A stretch of DNA of 64,000 nt from Paenarthrobacter aurescens. Lineage in GTDB: Bacteria > Actinomycetota > Actinomycetes > Actinomycetales > Micrococcaceae. This document shows positions 42,564-52,176 of this stretch, in pieces (position 1 is the first letter of the stretch; every line of letters starts with the position of its first letter). The translations under genes and the position numbers were made by a program. Location of the stretch: assembly GCF_025421775.1 (NCBI RefSeq), contig NZ_JAOEFX010000001.1, forward strand, positions 372,001-436,000, given 5' to 3'. The notes beneath the pieces are model-generated. The model did no database searches. It saw only the letters and a program-made list of their open reading frames with translations, and was not told the DNA's origin.

Positions 42564-44669
42564 CTATTTCGGGAGGGGTTCGTGGCGAAGGTAGGTCCGT
42601 CTGAAGCGCCCGGTGCCGGCGCTGAGGGCACGCAGTTCGATGGCGTAGCGAAGGAGCTCCTGGTCCGGCACCTCGGCGCTGATCTCCGTTCCTTCACCAT
42701 CAGCGGCGGTGGTACCGGTGACGCGTCCCCGTCGGCCCGACAGATCACTCATCACAGCCCCCACGTACTCGTCGGGAACCCTGATGACAACGGACGAAAC
42801 AGGTTCCAGCAGCTGGATCCTGGCGGCAGCCGCTGCTTCCCGAAGAGCCAACGCCCCGGCTGCCTGGAAAGCGGCGTCGGAGGAGTCCACACTGTGGGTC
42901 TTTCCGCCCACTAAAGTCACCTTGATGTCCACCACAGGGAATCCCGCTGACACACCTTTGAGCATCTGCGAGCGAACACCCTTCTCCACGGACGCGACAA
43001 ACGTCCCGGGGATCGCACCGCCCACGATTTTGTCGGTGAAGGCGAACCCTTCGCCGCGGGCAAGTGGCTCCACCTCTATATCGCAGATGGCAAACTGTCC
43101 GTGGCCGCCGGATTGCTTGACATGGCGCCCGTGTCCCGCCGCTTTGGTGGCAAAGGTTTCCCGGAGCGGAGTGATGACATCCACAGTCTGGAGTCTGACT
43201 CCCTGGTTCCGCAGCCTGTCCAGTACCACCTCCGCATGGGCCTCCCCCATGCACCATAAGATGAGCTGGTGTGTGTCCTGGTTGCGCTCCAACCGCAACG
43301 TTGGGTCTGCGGCGGCCACCTTCCCGATGCTCTTGGCCAGCGCGTCCTCGTCACTCCGGGAGGCTCCCTCGATGGCCACGGGCATCAATGGCTCGGGCAT
43401 GTTCCATGTCTCGATAAGGAGTGGCTCTTCGCGGTCCGAGACCGTATCGCCCGTCTCCGCACTGGCAAGCTTGCTGATGGCGCAGATGTCACCGGCGATG
43501 CATTTCGGTACGGCTTTCAGGCTTGATCCCACCGGCGAGTAGAGATGCGTAACGCGTTCGTCGGCGTCGTGGTCCTCGTGTCCCCTGTCCGCCAGTCCCC
43601 GGCCGCCGACATGAATCGAGGCATCTTCCCGCAGCGTTCCCGAGTAGACCCGGACCAAACAGACGCGGCCGAGGAACGGATCCACGGTGGTACGTACCAC
43701 CTCGGCGGCAAGTCGCCCGGCAGGGTCACACTCCAGCGGCTTCAGCGAAGAACCGTCCAGTTTCATTACTGCGGGAGGGATGCGCTCCAAAGGCGACGGC
43801 AAGGCGTCGGTCATTAAGGCCATGAGCTCCGGAAGGCCCAAACCGGTTTCGGCCGACGTCGGTATGACCGGGAAGAAGCTTCCGTGGGCCACCGCGGTTT
43901 CCAGGTCCTGGATGAGGTCCGTGAGGGGCAACTCCTCGCCGCCGAGATACCGGTCCATGAGGGTTTCGTCTTCACTCTCGGCAATGATGCCTTCAATCAA
44001 GGGGCCCCGTGCCTCCTCGACATCGGAGATCGGCGCCAGGTCCACGTCAGCGGTGCCGTGAAGAATGCCCACGAGTCCTGCGTTGCCTTCAGCGGGAAGG
44101 TAGAGCGGCAGGACTGATTCTCCGAAGGCTCCCTGGCAACGCACGACGGCGGCATTGAAGTCAGCGCGCGGGTGGTCCAGTTTGCTGAGCACCACTGCGC
44201 GAGGCATTCGGATCTTCTCGCATTCGCCCCATAAAGCAACAGTGGCACCGTCAATGCCATCGACTGCCGACACAACAAAAAGGGCCGCGTCGGCGGCCCT
44301 CAAACCAGCGCGCAGTTCGCCGGTGAAGTCGGTGTAGCCTGGGGTATCGATCAGGTTGACCTTGATGTCGCCCACCAGGATTGGTGCCACTGACATGGTC
44401 ACGGACCGTTGTTGGTGGATCGCAGAAGGATCGGAATCGCTGACTGTGGTGCCTTCGCTGATGGAACCCATCCTGCTGATGGCTCCGGTCGCCGCAAGCA
44501 AGGCCTCCACCAGCATCGACTTGCCGGCACCCGAATGGCCGACGAGTGCTACATTCCGGATTCCCGCAGGATCAGTCGCCGCCAAGGCCGCACCGTTCTC
44601 ACCCCGCCTGGCCTCCGGGCCGCCGGGTCCGGTTCCTTTTGCCGTTTCGCGCGTGCCCTTCGCGGACAT
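42564..44669 (-). CDS. EF-G-like translational GTPase (FusA2 type)
   Basis: The protein is 701 aa from ATG 44669 with AGGAGGTG upstream. It has the five-domain EF-G layout. The G domain shows G1 GHSGAGKS (not DAGKT), G2-side QQRSVTM where true EF-G has a conserved RGITI, G3 DTPGYTDF, and G4 SKLD in place of NKMD. Domain IV keeps KQSGGHGQF at the ribosome-contacting tip. These changes mark the second, non-essential EF-G paralogue found in actinobacteria, of unclear role in translation or stress. Confidence 0.88.
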   Translation of the reverse strand: MSAKGTRETAKGTGPGGPEARRGENGAALAATDPAGIRNVALVGHSGAGKSMLVEALLAATGAISRMGSISEGTTVSDSDPSAIHQQRSVTMSVAPILVGDIKVNLIDTPGYTDFTGELRAGLRAADAALFVVSAVDGIDGATVALWGECEKIRMPRAVVLSKLDHPRADFNAAVVRCQGAFGESVLPLYLPAEGNAGLVGILHGTADVDLAPISDVEEARGPLIEGIIAESEDETLMDRYLGGEELPLTDLIQDLETAVAHGSFFPVIPTSAETGLGLPELMALMTDALPSPLERIPPAVMKLDGSSLKPLECDPAGRLAAEVVRTTVDPFLGRVCLVRVYSGTLREDASIHVGGRGLADRGHEDHDADERVTHLYSPVGSSLKAVPKCIAGDICAISKLASAETGDTVSDREEPLLIETWNMPEPLMPVAIEGASRSDEDALAKSIGKVAAADPTLRLERNQDTHQLILWCMGEAHAEVVLDRLRNQGVRLQTVDVITPLRETFATKAAGHGRHVKQSGGHGQFAICDIEVEPLARGEGFAFTDKIVGGAIPGTFVASVEKGVRSQMLKGVSAGFPVVDIKVTLVGGKTHSVDSSDAAFQAAGALALREAAAAARIQLLEPVSSVVIRVPDEYVGAVMSDLSGRRGRVTGTTAADGEGTEISAEVPDQELLRYAIELRALSAGTGRFRRTYLRHEPLPK

Positions 44670-44763
44670 GGGCACCTCCTGGTGTTGTATCCCGGCACGG
44701 AGTCCGAACATCCAGTTCGAACGTTAAAGAGGATTGGACACCCTGAAGCAACCACAGGGCAAG

Positions 44764-44787
44764 GGTTGGCAGCCACGAAAGCCAACC
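44764..44787. terminator. Weak hairpin downstream of the M50-like gene
   Basis: GGTTGGC (44764-44770) and GCCAACC (44781-44787) form a 7-bp stem with a 10-base loop, 40 bases past the M50-like stop. There is no T tract. It is a possible terminator only. Confidence 0.3.
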
Positions 44788-44826
44788 AACCGGCGTCGTG
44801 CACCTTGGGCTACGGTCACCACCGAA

Positions 44827-45573
44827 CTAAACAGCGAGCATCCCCCACAGCAACCATGCGGACGTTAGTGCACACCCGGCGATCACCACAGTGAACCCCG
44901 TCAACCATACGAAGGCAGGGACGCCTGTGGTGCGGCCAAGGATGAAGGCATCGGACGCGGCTAGCCTGTCGCGGCGGCGGGTGTGGACTCCGGCGAGTTT
45001 GAAGAGATCACGGACGCCTCCCACGGACAGGGCAATGCCGAGTGCCAGCACCACGTAGTTGACGGTGGCGGGCGCTGCGAACAGGATCAGGAGCTGGGCT
45101 GTCGCAGCGCTCAACACCGCCACGAGAATCCCGGTGAGGTTCCTCAGGAAGATCAGTGAGACCAGCAGTACCAAGGCACCAATGGACATGGCAGCGCCGG
45201 ACCGGCCTGCAGCAAAGGCGGCAATCAATCCCAACCCGACAACGGCCGGCGCAGGGTAGCCCCAGAAGCCGGACCAGGCCGCCCCGAAGGCGCTGCGTCC
45301 GCTGCTGACAAGCCGGCCCGAATGGTCGAGGCCGATGCGCAGCCCATGCACAAAGCGGCCGGTCATGAGCGCGGCGTAGGCATGGCCGAGCTCGTGGACG
45401 AACGTAACGTACAACCCGAACCAGCGCCACGTGACCCGCGGGATGCTCAGGACGACGGCGCATGCCAGGATGCCCAGCAGCGCAGGCAGGGGTACTGCAG
45501 TGGTGTGTGTAACGGTGAAGCCGCGGACCACGGCATCCCACCACGTTTGTGCCACATTTCCGGTAGCGTCCAC
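44827..45573 (-). CDS. M50-type membrane metallopeptidase-like protein
   Basis: The protein is 248 aa with about 6 helices. The zinc motif HExxH is in FVHELGHAYAALMTGR on an early helix, as in M50B/YmfP-type proteins. A later segment (WGYPAPAVVGLG) follows, but I do not see a clear NPDG/LDG second zinc motif. The family does intramembrane proteolysis or may only share the fold. It starts 2 bases after the TetR stop, so the two form one transcript. Confidence 0.75.
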   Translation of the reverse strand: MDATGNVAQTWWDAVVRGFTVTHTTAVPLPALLGILACAVVLSIPRVTWRWFGLYVTFVHELGHAYAALMTGRFVHGLRIGLDHSGRLVSSGRSAFGAAWSGFWGYPAPAVVGLGLIAAFAAGRSGAAMSIGALVLLVSLIFLRNLTGILVAVLSAATAQLLILFAAPATVNYVVLALGIALSVGGVRDLFKLAGVHTRRRDRLAASDAFILGRTTGVPAFVWLTGFTVVIAGCALTSAWLLWGMLAV

Positions 45574-45575
45574 GT

Positions 45576-46193
45576 CTATGACGCCGTCGGCTGAAGCCGG
45601 GAATGCAGGCCGGCGATGAGGATTTCCAGGCCAAAATCAAAGGCTGCCTCCCCACGCTCGTCCGATGGTCCGGCGTGGGTAAGTGCGCTGGTGAGGGTGG
45701 GATATCCCTGCGCAGGTGGCGCCCAGACAACGTCGGGAGCGGCCAGGTCCAGGGCGAACCCCAACGCGAAACTGTCGATGGTGGAGATCGCTGACACCAC
45801 GTCCCGGCCCCGGAAACCCGCTTCTTGGAGGGCCACTGCCAGGTTCTCATAGAGGGCGAGGACCTGGTCGTCCTGAACGGTTTGGAGTACCAGCAGGGGT
45901 GCCAGCCGCGGATGCCGGGCGAAGGCGTCCCGATAGCTGCGGACAATGGCGCGAAGTGCTGCCTCCCAGTCCTGCCCATCCTCCAGGACATAGGGGCTTT
46001 CGGTGATGATCCGGCCCCTCATGAGCTCAAGGATTTCCTCGCGCCCGCTGACGTGGTTGTAAATGGAGGACTGGCTCACCCCGATCCGCTTGGCCAATTT
46101 CGGCAGGCTGAAGTCCCCTGCCTCGTCCACCAACTCCAGGGCGGCGGTGACGAGTGCATCGATGGATATCAGCGGGACCAGCGGGCGTGCCAT
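45576..46193 (-). CDS. TetR-family regulator with TetR C-terminal-like domain
   Basis: The protein is 205 aa from ATG 46193. The helix-turn-helix is DFSLPKLAKRIGVSQSSIYNHVSGREEILE (about residues 30-60). The C-terminal domain is all-helical (YRDAFARHPRLAPLLVLQ, DSFALGFALDL) and resembles TetR proteins that sense small ligands. It diverges from the permease-amidohydrolase pair, and the shared gap contains inverted repeats, so it probably controls that pair and the M50-like gene. Confidence 0.88.
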   Translation of the reverse strand: MARPLVPLISIDALVTAALELVDEAGDFSLPKLAKRIGVSQSSIYNHVSGREEILELMRGRIITESPYVLEDGQDWEAALRAIVRSYRDAFARHPRLAPLLVLQTVQDDQVLALYENLAVALQEAGFRGRDVVSAISTIDSFALGFALDLAAPDVVWAPPAQGYPTLTSALTHAGPSDERGEAAFDFGLEILIAGLHSRLQPTAS

Positions 46194-46214
46194 ACGGGAG
46201 TCTCCATTCAAGGT

Positions 46215-46239
46215 AGTTGTTACGACTCTAGCCACAACT
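46215..46239. promoter_or_regulatory. Inverted repeat near the TetR start
   Basis: AGTTGT (46215-46220) and ACAACT (46234-46239) are separated by 13 bases, 22 to 46 bases upstream of the TetR ATG. They could be an autoregulatory site. Confidence 0.4.
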
Positions 46240-46284
46240 TTGCGCCGAAGTATTGTGCCGGGGATCACAACACCCTACGATAAA

Positions 46285-46297
46285 CGAAAGCCTTTCG
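46285..46297. promoter_or_regulatory. CGAAAG-C-CTTTCG palindrome upstream of the permease gene
   Basis: A perfect 6-bp-arm palindrome with one central base lies 55 bases before the permease ATG. It is a candidate operator for the divergent TetR protein. Confidence 0.4.
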
Positions 46298-46352
46298 CTT
46301 TTATGTCCGGCTTCGTGAAAACTTCCCTTCCCAAAGACCCCAGAGGATCCCC

Positions 46353-47810
46353 ATGTCTGACCTCGAAACCCGACCTCCAGCGGCCGACGCTGGAAATGGG
46401 CTCAAACGGAATGCCATTGGCACCGGCGGCATCGCATTCCTGGTAATTTCCGCTGCAGCTCCCCTGACAGTGATGGCCGGTGTAGCCCCTGTGGCTATTG
46501 GCATCGGGGGCATAGGCGCCCCCATGGGCTACATCACTGCCGGCGCGGTCCTGCTCGTCTTCGCCATCTCGTTCATGGCAATGACCAAACACGTCAAAGC
46601 GGCCGGCGGCTTCTACACCTACATCACGTTGACCATGGGAAAAACCGTGGGACTGGCGTCCGCCATCCTCGCGATCGTGTCTTACAACTGCCTGCAAATC
46701 GGCGTCTATGGGCTTTTCGCCGTGCAAACCCAGGCCATGCTTCGAACGCTTTTCGGCGTGGATGTGCCATGGCCGGTAGTCGCACTGGTCGCCATCGCAG
46801 CCGTCTGGTTCCTCGGGTACCGCGGGATCGACGTCGGCGCCAAAGTCCTGGGCGTCCTCCTCATCGCCGAGACCGCCATTCTGGGCATCATGGGCGTGGG
46901 CATCCTTGCCCGTGGCGGCGCGCAAGGAATCAGTTTTGCCTCGTTCGCGCCCGAGCACGCGTTCACCCCCGGAGTCCTTGCCATCCTGGCGATTTGCTTC
47001 GCGGCTTTCATGGGCTTCGAATCCACCGTGCTTTACCGGCGCGAGGCCCGTAATCCGGACAAGTCCGTCCCCCGGGCAACTTACATCGCCGTCGGATTCA
47101 TGTCAGTGTTCTACGCCTTCATCGTGTGGTCAGTCATCCAGGCCTACGGCGACGGAAACGTGGTGACCGCTGCCGGCGAGCTTGCCGACGGAATGTTCTT
47201 CGCCACCATTAGCCAGTACGTGGGCCCGTGGGCCGAAGTGGTCATGTACGTACTGATCGTCACCAGTGTCTACGCCTCCCAGCTGGCTTTCCACAACGCC
47301 ATCAACCGCTACGTCTACATGCTCGCCAAGGACGGAGTGCTCCCGGCCTTCCTGGGAAGGACCCACCCCAAATACAAATCTCCGCATCGTGCCGGGCAAA
47401 TCCAGACCGTCCTGGCCGCCGTCGTCATCATCATTTGCGCCATCGTCGGCGCCGACCCTTACAAACAGCTGCTGATCTGGGTCAACACACCAGGCATCTT
47501 CGGGATCGTGGCCCTGCAGGGTTTGGTGTCCGTCGCTGCATTCATCTACCTCCGCCGCAACACAGCCGCTGTCACCAACCGCCTGCTGGTCCCCCTGAGC
47601 CTCGTCTCGGCCATCCTGCTGTTCGGCGTGGTGGCGTTGATCGCCATCAACATCGAACTCCTCACGTTTGCCGACGCATTGACCAACACCATCCTGCTCC
47701 TGGTCGCACCCATCGTGTTCCTCGCAGGCCTGCTGATTGCCCGTAGCCTGCGCACCACCCGCCCTGACGTCTTCGCCCGGATTGGAAGCTTCGAAACCCA
47801 TGACTCCTGA
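46353..47810 (+). CDS. APC-superfamily amino acid permease
   Basis: The protein is 485 aa with 12 helices. Helix 1 carries the unwound substrate-site pattern GTGGIAFLVISAAAPLTVM. Helix 6 shows CFAAFMGFESTVLYRREARNP, the usual APC conserved FxGFE and its following loop. It imports amino acids or related amines with protons. Its last 4 codons overlap the amidohydrolase gene start, so importer and hydrolase probably handle the same N-acylated or amide compound. Confidence 0.9.
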   Translation: MSDLETRPPAADAGNGLKRNAIGTGGIAFLVISAAAPLTVMAGVAPVAIGIGGIGAPMGYITAGAVLLVFAISFMAMTKHVKAAGGFYTYITLTMGKTVGLASAILAIVSYNCLQIGVYGLFAVQTQAMLRTLFGVDVPWPVVALVAIAAVWFLGYRGIDVGAKVLGVLLIAETAILGIMGVGILARGGAQGISFASFAPEHAFTPGVLAILAICFAAFMGFESTVLYRREARNPDKSVPRATYIAVGFMSVFYAFIVWSVIQAYGDGNVVTAAGELADGMFFATISQYVGPWAEVVMYVLIVTSVYASQLAFHNAINRYVYMLAKDGVLPAFLGRTHPKYKSPHRAGQIQTVLAAVVIIICAIVGADPYKQLLIWVNTPGIFGIVALQGLVSVAAFIYLRRNTAAVTNRLLVPLSLVSAILLFGVVALIAINIELLTFADALTNTILLLVAPIVFLAGLLIARSLRTTRPDVFARIGSFETHDS

Positions 47811-49434
47811 CCTCATCGTCCTTGCCGGCACCATCCACACAATGGATGGGCAAACCCACCCTCAGCCGGTCCAGGCCGTCGCCGTCAGCGGCGGGTTGAT
47901 TGCCGCCGTCGGAAGCCGGCAGGAAGCCCTGGACTGGGCACAGGCCGGTACCCGTGTGGTGGACCTTGGCAACGCCACGCTGACCCCGGGCCTGGTGGAC
48001 TGCCACATGCACCCGGTGTTCGGACTGGACCTGACCATCGGCGTAGACCTCTCCAGCGCTACGACGCTGGATGAAGTCCGCGCGCTGCTGCGAAACGAAG
48101 CAGCGCACGACGGCGGCTGGTTGCGTGGATGGGGACTGAACCCGAACGCTTTTGGCCCGGTGCCGCTGCACAGGAGTGTGCTCGATGATGTCAGCGGCGG
48201 CAAGCCGGCGCTGATCCGACTGTTCGATGGGCATTCAGCCCTGGCAAACAGCCAAGCACTGGAAACGGCCGGAATCCGTGGTCCGCATCAGTTCGAACAA
48301 GCTTCCGAGGTGGTTTGCGACGCCGACGGCGCTCCTACCGGTTTCCTGCTCGAAGCCGCGGCCATGGAACTCGTCCAGCGGCACATCCCCGAGGAGTCGT
48401 TTGACGAGCGAAAAGCCAGGCTCGCCACCCTGCTGCGAGACTTCGCGCGCTCCGGGCTGACCGGTGGACACATCATGGACCACAGCGAGGATTCAGCCGC
48501 CCTCTTCCAGGCACTGGAAGCCGACGGCAGGCTGCCGCTGCGGCTGCGAAGCGCGCCGTGGTGCATGCCTGGCAGCGATGAGTCCGGCTGGAAGGAGTTG
48601 GCCCGCAGCATTGGAACAGGGGGTCAACGGTGGTCTGTTGAAGGCATCAAGCTGTTTGTCGACGGAACTGTGGACAACGGAACGGCCTGGCTCTACGAAC
48701 CGGATGTCCACGGCCAATCCACCGCGCCCTTCTGGCCACGACCGGAAGAATACTCGGCCGCCGTCCGTTACTTTGCCTCCCGTGGCATCCCGACGGCCAC
48801 GCACGCCATTGGCGATGCGGGAGTGGAGCATGTGTTGAACGCACTGGAGTCGCTGCCCGGTACTGTGCCGGCAGATGTCCTGCGCCGTACTGTCCACAGG
48901 ATCGAACACATCGAGACCGTGCCGGACGAGCTCGTGGAGCGCTTCAGGCGCACAGGAGTGGTTGCGAGCATGCAGCCAACCCATTGCACCCATTACTCCC
49001 TGGCAGACCACACCGACAATTGGTCCACACGCCTCGGCGCGGAGCGTGCAAACAGAGCCTGGCGATGCAGGGACCTTCGTGAGGCCGGAGTGACCCTGGG
49101 CATTGGTTCCGACTGGCCGATCGCACCCTTCGAGCCACTTCCGATCATCGCCGACGCCCAGCTGCGCCGGCGATCCGGACATCCGGAGCAAGAGCCCATC
49201 GCGCCGGAACAAGCCCTCACTGCGCTCCAAGCCCTGGAAGGGTACACCTCGCACGCGGCCAAAGCTGCAGGACTCTGGGATGTTTCAGGTTCCATTTCGG
49301 TAGGCAAGCGGGCCGACTTCACAGCCTTCGAACTGGACCCCCTGACCACCGCCCCGGACGAGTTCGCAGCCAGTACTGTGCTGGGAACCTTCGTGGACGG
49401 CGAGATCCAATTCATGCTCGAGCGGCTTACATAG
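47800..49434 (+). CDS. YtcJ-type metal-dependent amidohydrolase
   Basis: The protein is 544 aa from ATG 47800, overlapping the permease by 11 bases. Amidohydrolase_3 features are: LTPGLVDCHMHPVFG (HxH metal pair), HIMDH, HAIGDAGVEHVL, VHRIEHIETVP, and GSDWPIAPFEPLP (catalytic Asp). It hydrolyses C-N bonds, for instance in N-substituted formamides or hydantoin-like compounds. The true substrate is unknown. It is co-transcribed with the permease under likely TetR control. Confidence 0.9.
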   Translation: MTPDLIVLAGTIHTMDGQTHPQPVQAVAVSGGLIAAVGSRQEALDWAQAGTRVVDLGNATLTPGLVDCHMHPVFGLDLTIGVDLSSATTLDEVRALLRNEAAHDGGWLRGWGLNPNAFGPVPLHRSVLDDVSGGKPALIRLFDGHSALANSQALETAGIRGPHQFEQASEVVCDADGAPTGFLLEAAAMELVQRHIPEESFDERKARLATLLRDFARSGLTGGHIMDHSEDSAALFQALEADGRLPLRLRSAPWCMPGSDESGWKELARSIGTGGQRWSVEGIKLFVDGTVDNGTAWLYEPDVHGQSTAPFWPRPEEYSAAVRYFASRGIPTATHAIGDAGVEHVLNALESLPGTVPADVLRRTVHRIEHIETVPDELVERFRRTGVVASMQPTHCTHYSLADHTDNWSTRLGAERANRAWRCRDLREAGVTLGIGSDWPIAPFEPLPIIADAQLRRRSGHPEQEPIAPEQALTALQALEGYTSHAAKAAGLWDVSGSISVGKRADFTAFELDPLTTAPDEFAASTVLGTFVDGEIQFMLERLT

Positions 49435-49447
49435 CTGGATGCGCCGG

Positions 49448-52084
49448 CTACATTCTGTTTTTCGTTTTGGCCGTGGCCGGCGCAGTCCACGGGTCTTCAG
49501 GCCAAGGGTGCTTGGGGTAGCGCCCACGCATCTCGGCCCGGACCTGGGAGTAGGGACCGGACCAGAAGGACTCCAGATCGTCAGTGACGGCCAGCGGACG
49601 GCCTGCCGGAGACAGCAAGTGGAACAGGACAGGCACCCGGCCATCAACAAGGCGCGGCGTGCTGTCCCAACCGAAGCATTCCTGGAGTTTGACCGCCACA
49701 ACCGGCCTGCCGCCGTCGTGGTCTCCGCTGCTGTGCTCGGAAACCTCCGGATAGTCGATCCGCACACGGGAACCGCTGGGTACCTCCAGCCTCTCGGGTG
49801 CAAGGCTGTCCAGGCGTGCGGCCTCAGGCCACGGGAGCAGGCGCCGCAGCGGCTCGGCGAGGTTCACGGAACTGACGGAACTACCTGTGGCCATGGCCTC
49901 AAGTTCCGGGGCGAGCCACTCCTCCAGCCGGGCCAGCAAGCTGGCTTCGCGGACATCGGGCCATGGATCGCCAAGTTCGCGGTGAACCAACGCAAGCCGC
50001 CTACGCAGGGCATCCGCAGCGGTTGACCAGCCAATCAACGACAACCCGGCCTTTGCCAGCGCCTCGGCCACGGCTGTACGCCCCGTTTCCGCGCTGGGGC
50101 GGACGGGAGTGGAGCGCAACACGATTGCTCCCAACCGTCTCTCCAGCCTGGCCATCACCCTGCCTTGCTCGAACTTCGCCTGAACCTTTTCCATGAGGAG
50201 ATCCGGCGCGGCAGCCTCCGCCAGTTCTGCAGACACCGGCGCGGCGGAACGGATGACGGCGCCCGTGCCGGCCGCATCGCGACCCTGTGCGCGCGACACT
50301 TCGGCAACTGCAAGCCAGTCATGCCCGGACAATGAACTCCCGGCAGGGAGCCCGGCCCTCGTCCCGGAGGAGAGCAGGTAGGTGGTGGATCCATCGCCTG
50401 GAACGCGTCTCGCCACGCGGTCCGGGAACGCCAGCGCCACCACGAACCCAGGTGCTTCACCCGCAGCGACGTTGATGGCCGGCTTCGGATGAACGACGGC
50501 GGCCGCCTCCTGCCGCGCAATCGACTCCATCCGCTTCGCCTCCTCAGCGAAGCGCCGGGAGCCCGGGTCCATGCCTGTCCGCAAGGACGCCAGCAACTTG
50601 GTGAGGTCTGCTCCGGGCGCACGCTGGTCACCCGCCACCACTGCGACCGTTTCTGCCGCGGACCGTCTGCCAACCACCTCGGAACCATCCAGCAAGGCGC
50701 GGGCAAGCCGGGGATCGGCGGGGACCCGGGCCAGCGTCTTTCCCAAGCCTGTGACCGTTCCGTCTTCCGCTACGGCGCCAAGTTCCCGCAGGACTTCCAT
50801 GGCGTCGTTCATGGCGCCCGGCGGGGGTGCGTCCGGAAGGGAAAGACCACGGCCTCCTGGAGCGCCCCAGCACGCGAGCACCAAAGCCGCGCCGGTCAGG
50901 TCGGCCACGGTGATCTCCGGAGTTTGATGTGCGGGGGCGGCAGCGTAGGCCTGCTGGTCGTAGCAGCGAACCACTGTGCCCGGCCCCTGTCGGGCAGCGC
51001 GTCCGGCCCGCTGGTCAGCAGAGGCCCGCGAACAGGAAACGGTAACCAGGCCGGACATGCCACGGCCTGAATCGCGACGTGGTTCCCTTGCCAGTCCGGA
51101 ATCTATCACCAGATGAACACCGGGAACGGTGAGCGACGATTCCGCCAGGGACGTGGACACAATGATCCGCGGCTGGCCCCCAGGTTCCCGGCCGGATACC
51201 GCGCGGTCCTGGGCGTCGGGTCCGATCTGGCCATGCAACTCCAGTACCTCCACGCCCCGAGGCACGTGGGCGCGAAGGCGAGTGGCGACGTCGGAAACCT
51301 CACGGGCCCCCGGCAGGAAGACCAGCGCGTCCACGTCAGGGTTGTTGGCCAGCGCCGCTGAGTGGGCTGTCGCGGCCGTGCGGGCGATGTGGTCCAGGAA
51401 GCTGCGGGCCACTCCCCGATCGTTGAGCCGGTGGTCTACCGCCGGAGCCCATTTAGTGTCCAAGGGGTGCAGCGCTGACGGGCAATCAACCACAGGCGCA
51501 GGCAGGCCGCGGTCGGACTCCCCTGCGCCGCTGCGCCCCAACAGTGCTGCGAAGCGTGCGGCGTCGAGAGTAGCTGACATGGCGACCAATGTGAGGTCGT
51601 CCCGCAATTCGCGGACCTCAGCGAGCATGCCCACCAGAAGGTCCGTTTCGAGGCCCCGTTCATGGACCTCGTCGAGGACCACGGCGTGGACGTCCTCCAG
51701 GCCTGGATCGCTGAGGAGCCGACGCAGCAGAATGCCGGGCGTCACGAACTCCACCACCGTGCCAGGGCTCGTTGTGCTCTCCCCGCGGACTGTGTAGCCC
51801 ACCTTGCCACCAACGCGGCTGCCATCCAACGACGCCAGGCGGCGTGCGGCGGAGCGGGCCGCAACACGGCGTGGCTGGGTGACCACGACGCGTGGCAGGC
51901 CGGGCCGCCTTGCGGCGATGAGGTTGGCAACCAACGGTGGAACCAGCGTGGTCTTACCAGTGCCCGGCGGTGCCTGCACGACTGCCGTACCGCCGTCGTC
52001 CTGGCCTGCCAGGGCAGAAGTGAGGATCCCGAGGGAATCAGCAAAAACCAGCCCCGTACCGATGGTGTCCAGTCTGAAAGTCAC
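49448..52084 (-). CDS. hrpB: ATP-dependent helicase HrpB
   Basis: From GTG 52084 the protein is 878 aa; the ATG at 52123 would place the start inside the stem of an upstream gene's terminator. DExH motifs are VVQAPPGTGKTTLVPPL, LDEVHERGLETDLL, AMSATLDA and QRAGRAARQGPG. The helicase-associated and HrpB C-terminal domains follow, ending with the FGWDSTPRLVDGRVPVLFHLLSPAGRPL segment characteristic of HrpB. It is an RNA-helicase-like protein with roles reported in mRNA processing and PBP1B-linked functions in other bacteria. The actinobacterial role is not established. It is convergent with the amidohydrolase gene. Confidence 0.93.
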   Translation of the reverse strand: MTFRLDTIGTGLVFADSLGILTSALAGQDDGGTAVVQAPPGTGKTTLVPPLVANLIAARRPGLPRVVVTQPRRVAARSAARRLASLDGSRVGGKVGYTVRGESTTSPGTVVEFVTPGILLRRLLSDPGLEDVHAVVLDEVHERGLETDLLVGMLAEVRELRDDLTLVAMSATLDAARFAALLGRSGAGESDRGLPAPVVDCPSALHPLDTKWAPAVDHRLNDRGVARSFLDHIARTAATAHSAALANNPDVDALVFLPGAREVSDVATRLRAHVPRGVEVLELHGQIGPDAQDRAVSGREPGGQPRIIVSTSLAESSLTVPGVHLVIDSGLAREPRRDSGRGMSGLVTVSCSRASADQRAGRAARQGPGTVVRCYDQQAYAAAPAHQTPEITVADLTGAALVLACWGAPGGRGLSLPDAPPPGAMNDAMEVLRELGAVAEDGTVTGLGKTLARVPADPRLARALLDGSEVVGRRSAAETVAVVAGDQRAPGADLTKLLASLRTGMDPGSRRFAEEAKRMESIARQEAAAVVHPKPAINVAAGEAPGFVVALAFPDRVARRVPGDGSTTYLLSSGTRAGLPAGSSLSGHDWLAVAEVSRAQGRDAAGTGAVIRSAAPVSAELAEAAAPDLLMEKVQAKFEQGRVMARLERRLGAIVLRSTPVRPSAETGRTAVAEALAKAGLSLIGWSTAADALRRRLALVHRELGDPWPDVREASLLARLEEWLAPELEAMATGSSVSSVNLAEPLRRLLPWPEAARLDSLAPERLEVPSGSRVRIDYPEVSEHSSGDHDGGRPVVAVKLQECFGWDSTPRLVDGRVPVLFHLLSPAGRPLAVTDDLESFWSGPYSQVRAEMRGRYPKHPWPEDPWTAPATAKTKNRM

Positions 52085-52112
52085 CAGACCATTGTCCCTG
52101 CTGCCTGGCACG

Positions 52113-52151
52113 GGAAAGGCCACGGCCCGTTGATGTGGGCGTGGCCTTTCC
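52113..52151 (-). terminator. Intrinsic terminator after the alcohol dehydrogenase gene
   Basis: A perfect 12-bp stem (52113-52124 with 52140-52151, arm GGAAAGGCCACG) with an inner GGG/CCC extension across a one-base bulge, 26 bases past the dehydrogenase stop. It overlaps the alternative upstream HrpB start. Confidence 0.75.
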
Positions 52152-52176
52152 TATGCTGCTGTGTCTCCTGTGTCTT

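Noticed and set aside
44705-44719. LexA-like CGAAC...GTTCG box upstream of the EF-G-like gene
   Set aside because: The spacer is 5 bases (ATCCA) where the actinobacterial SOS box needs 4, and the gene is not a known SOS target.
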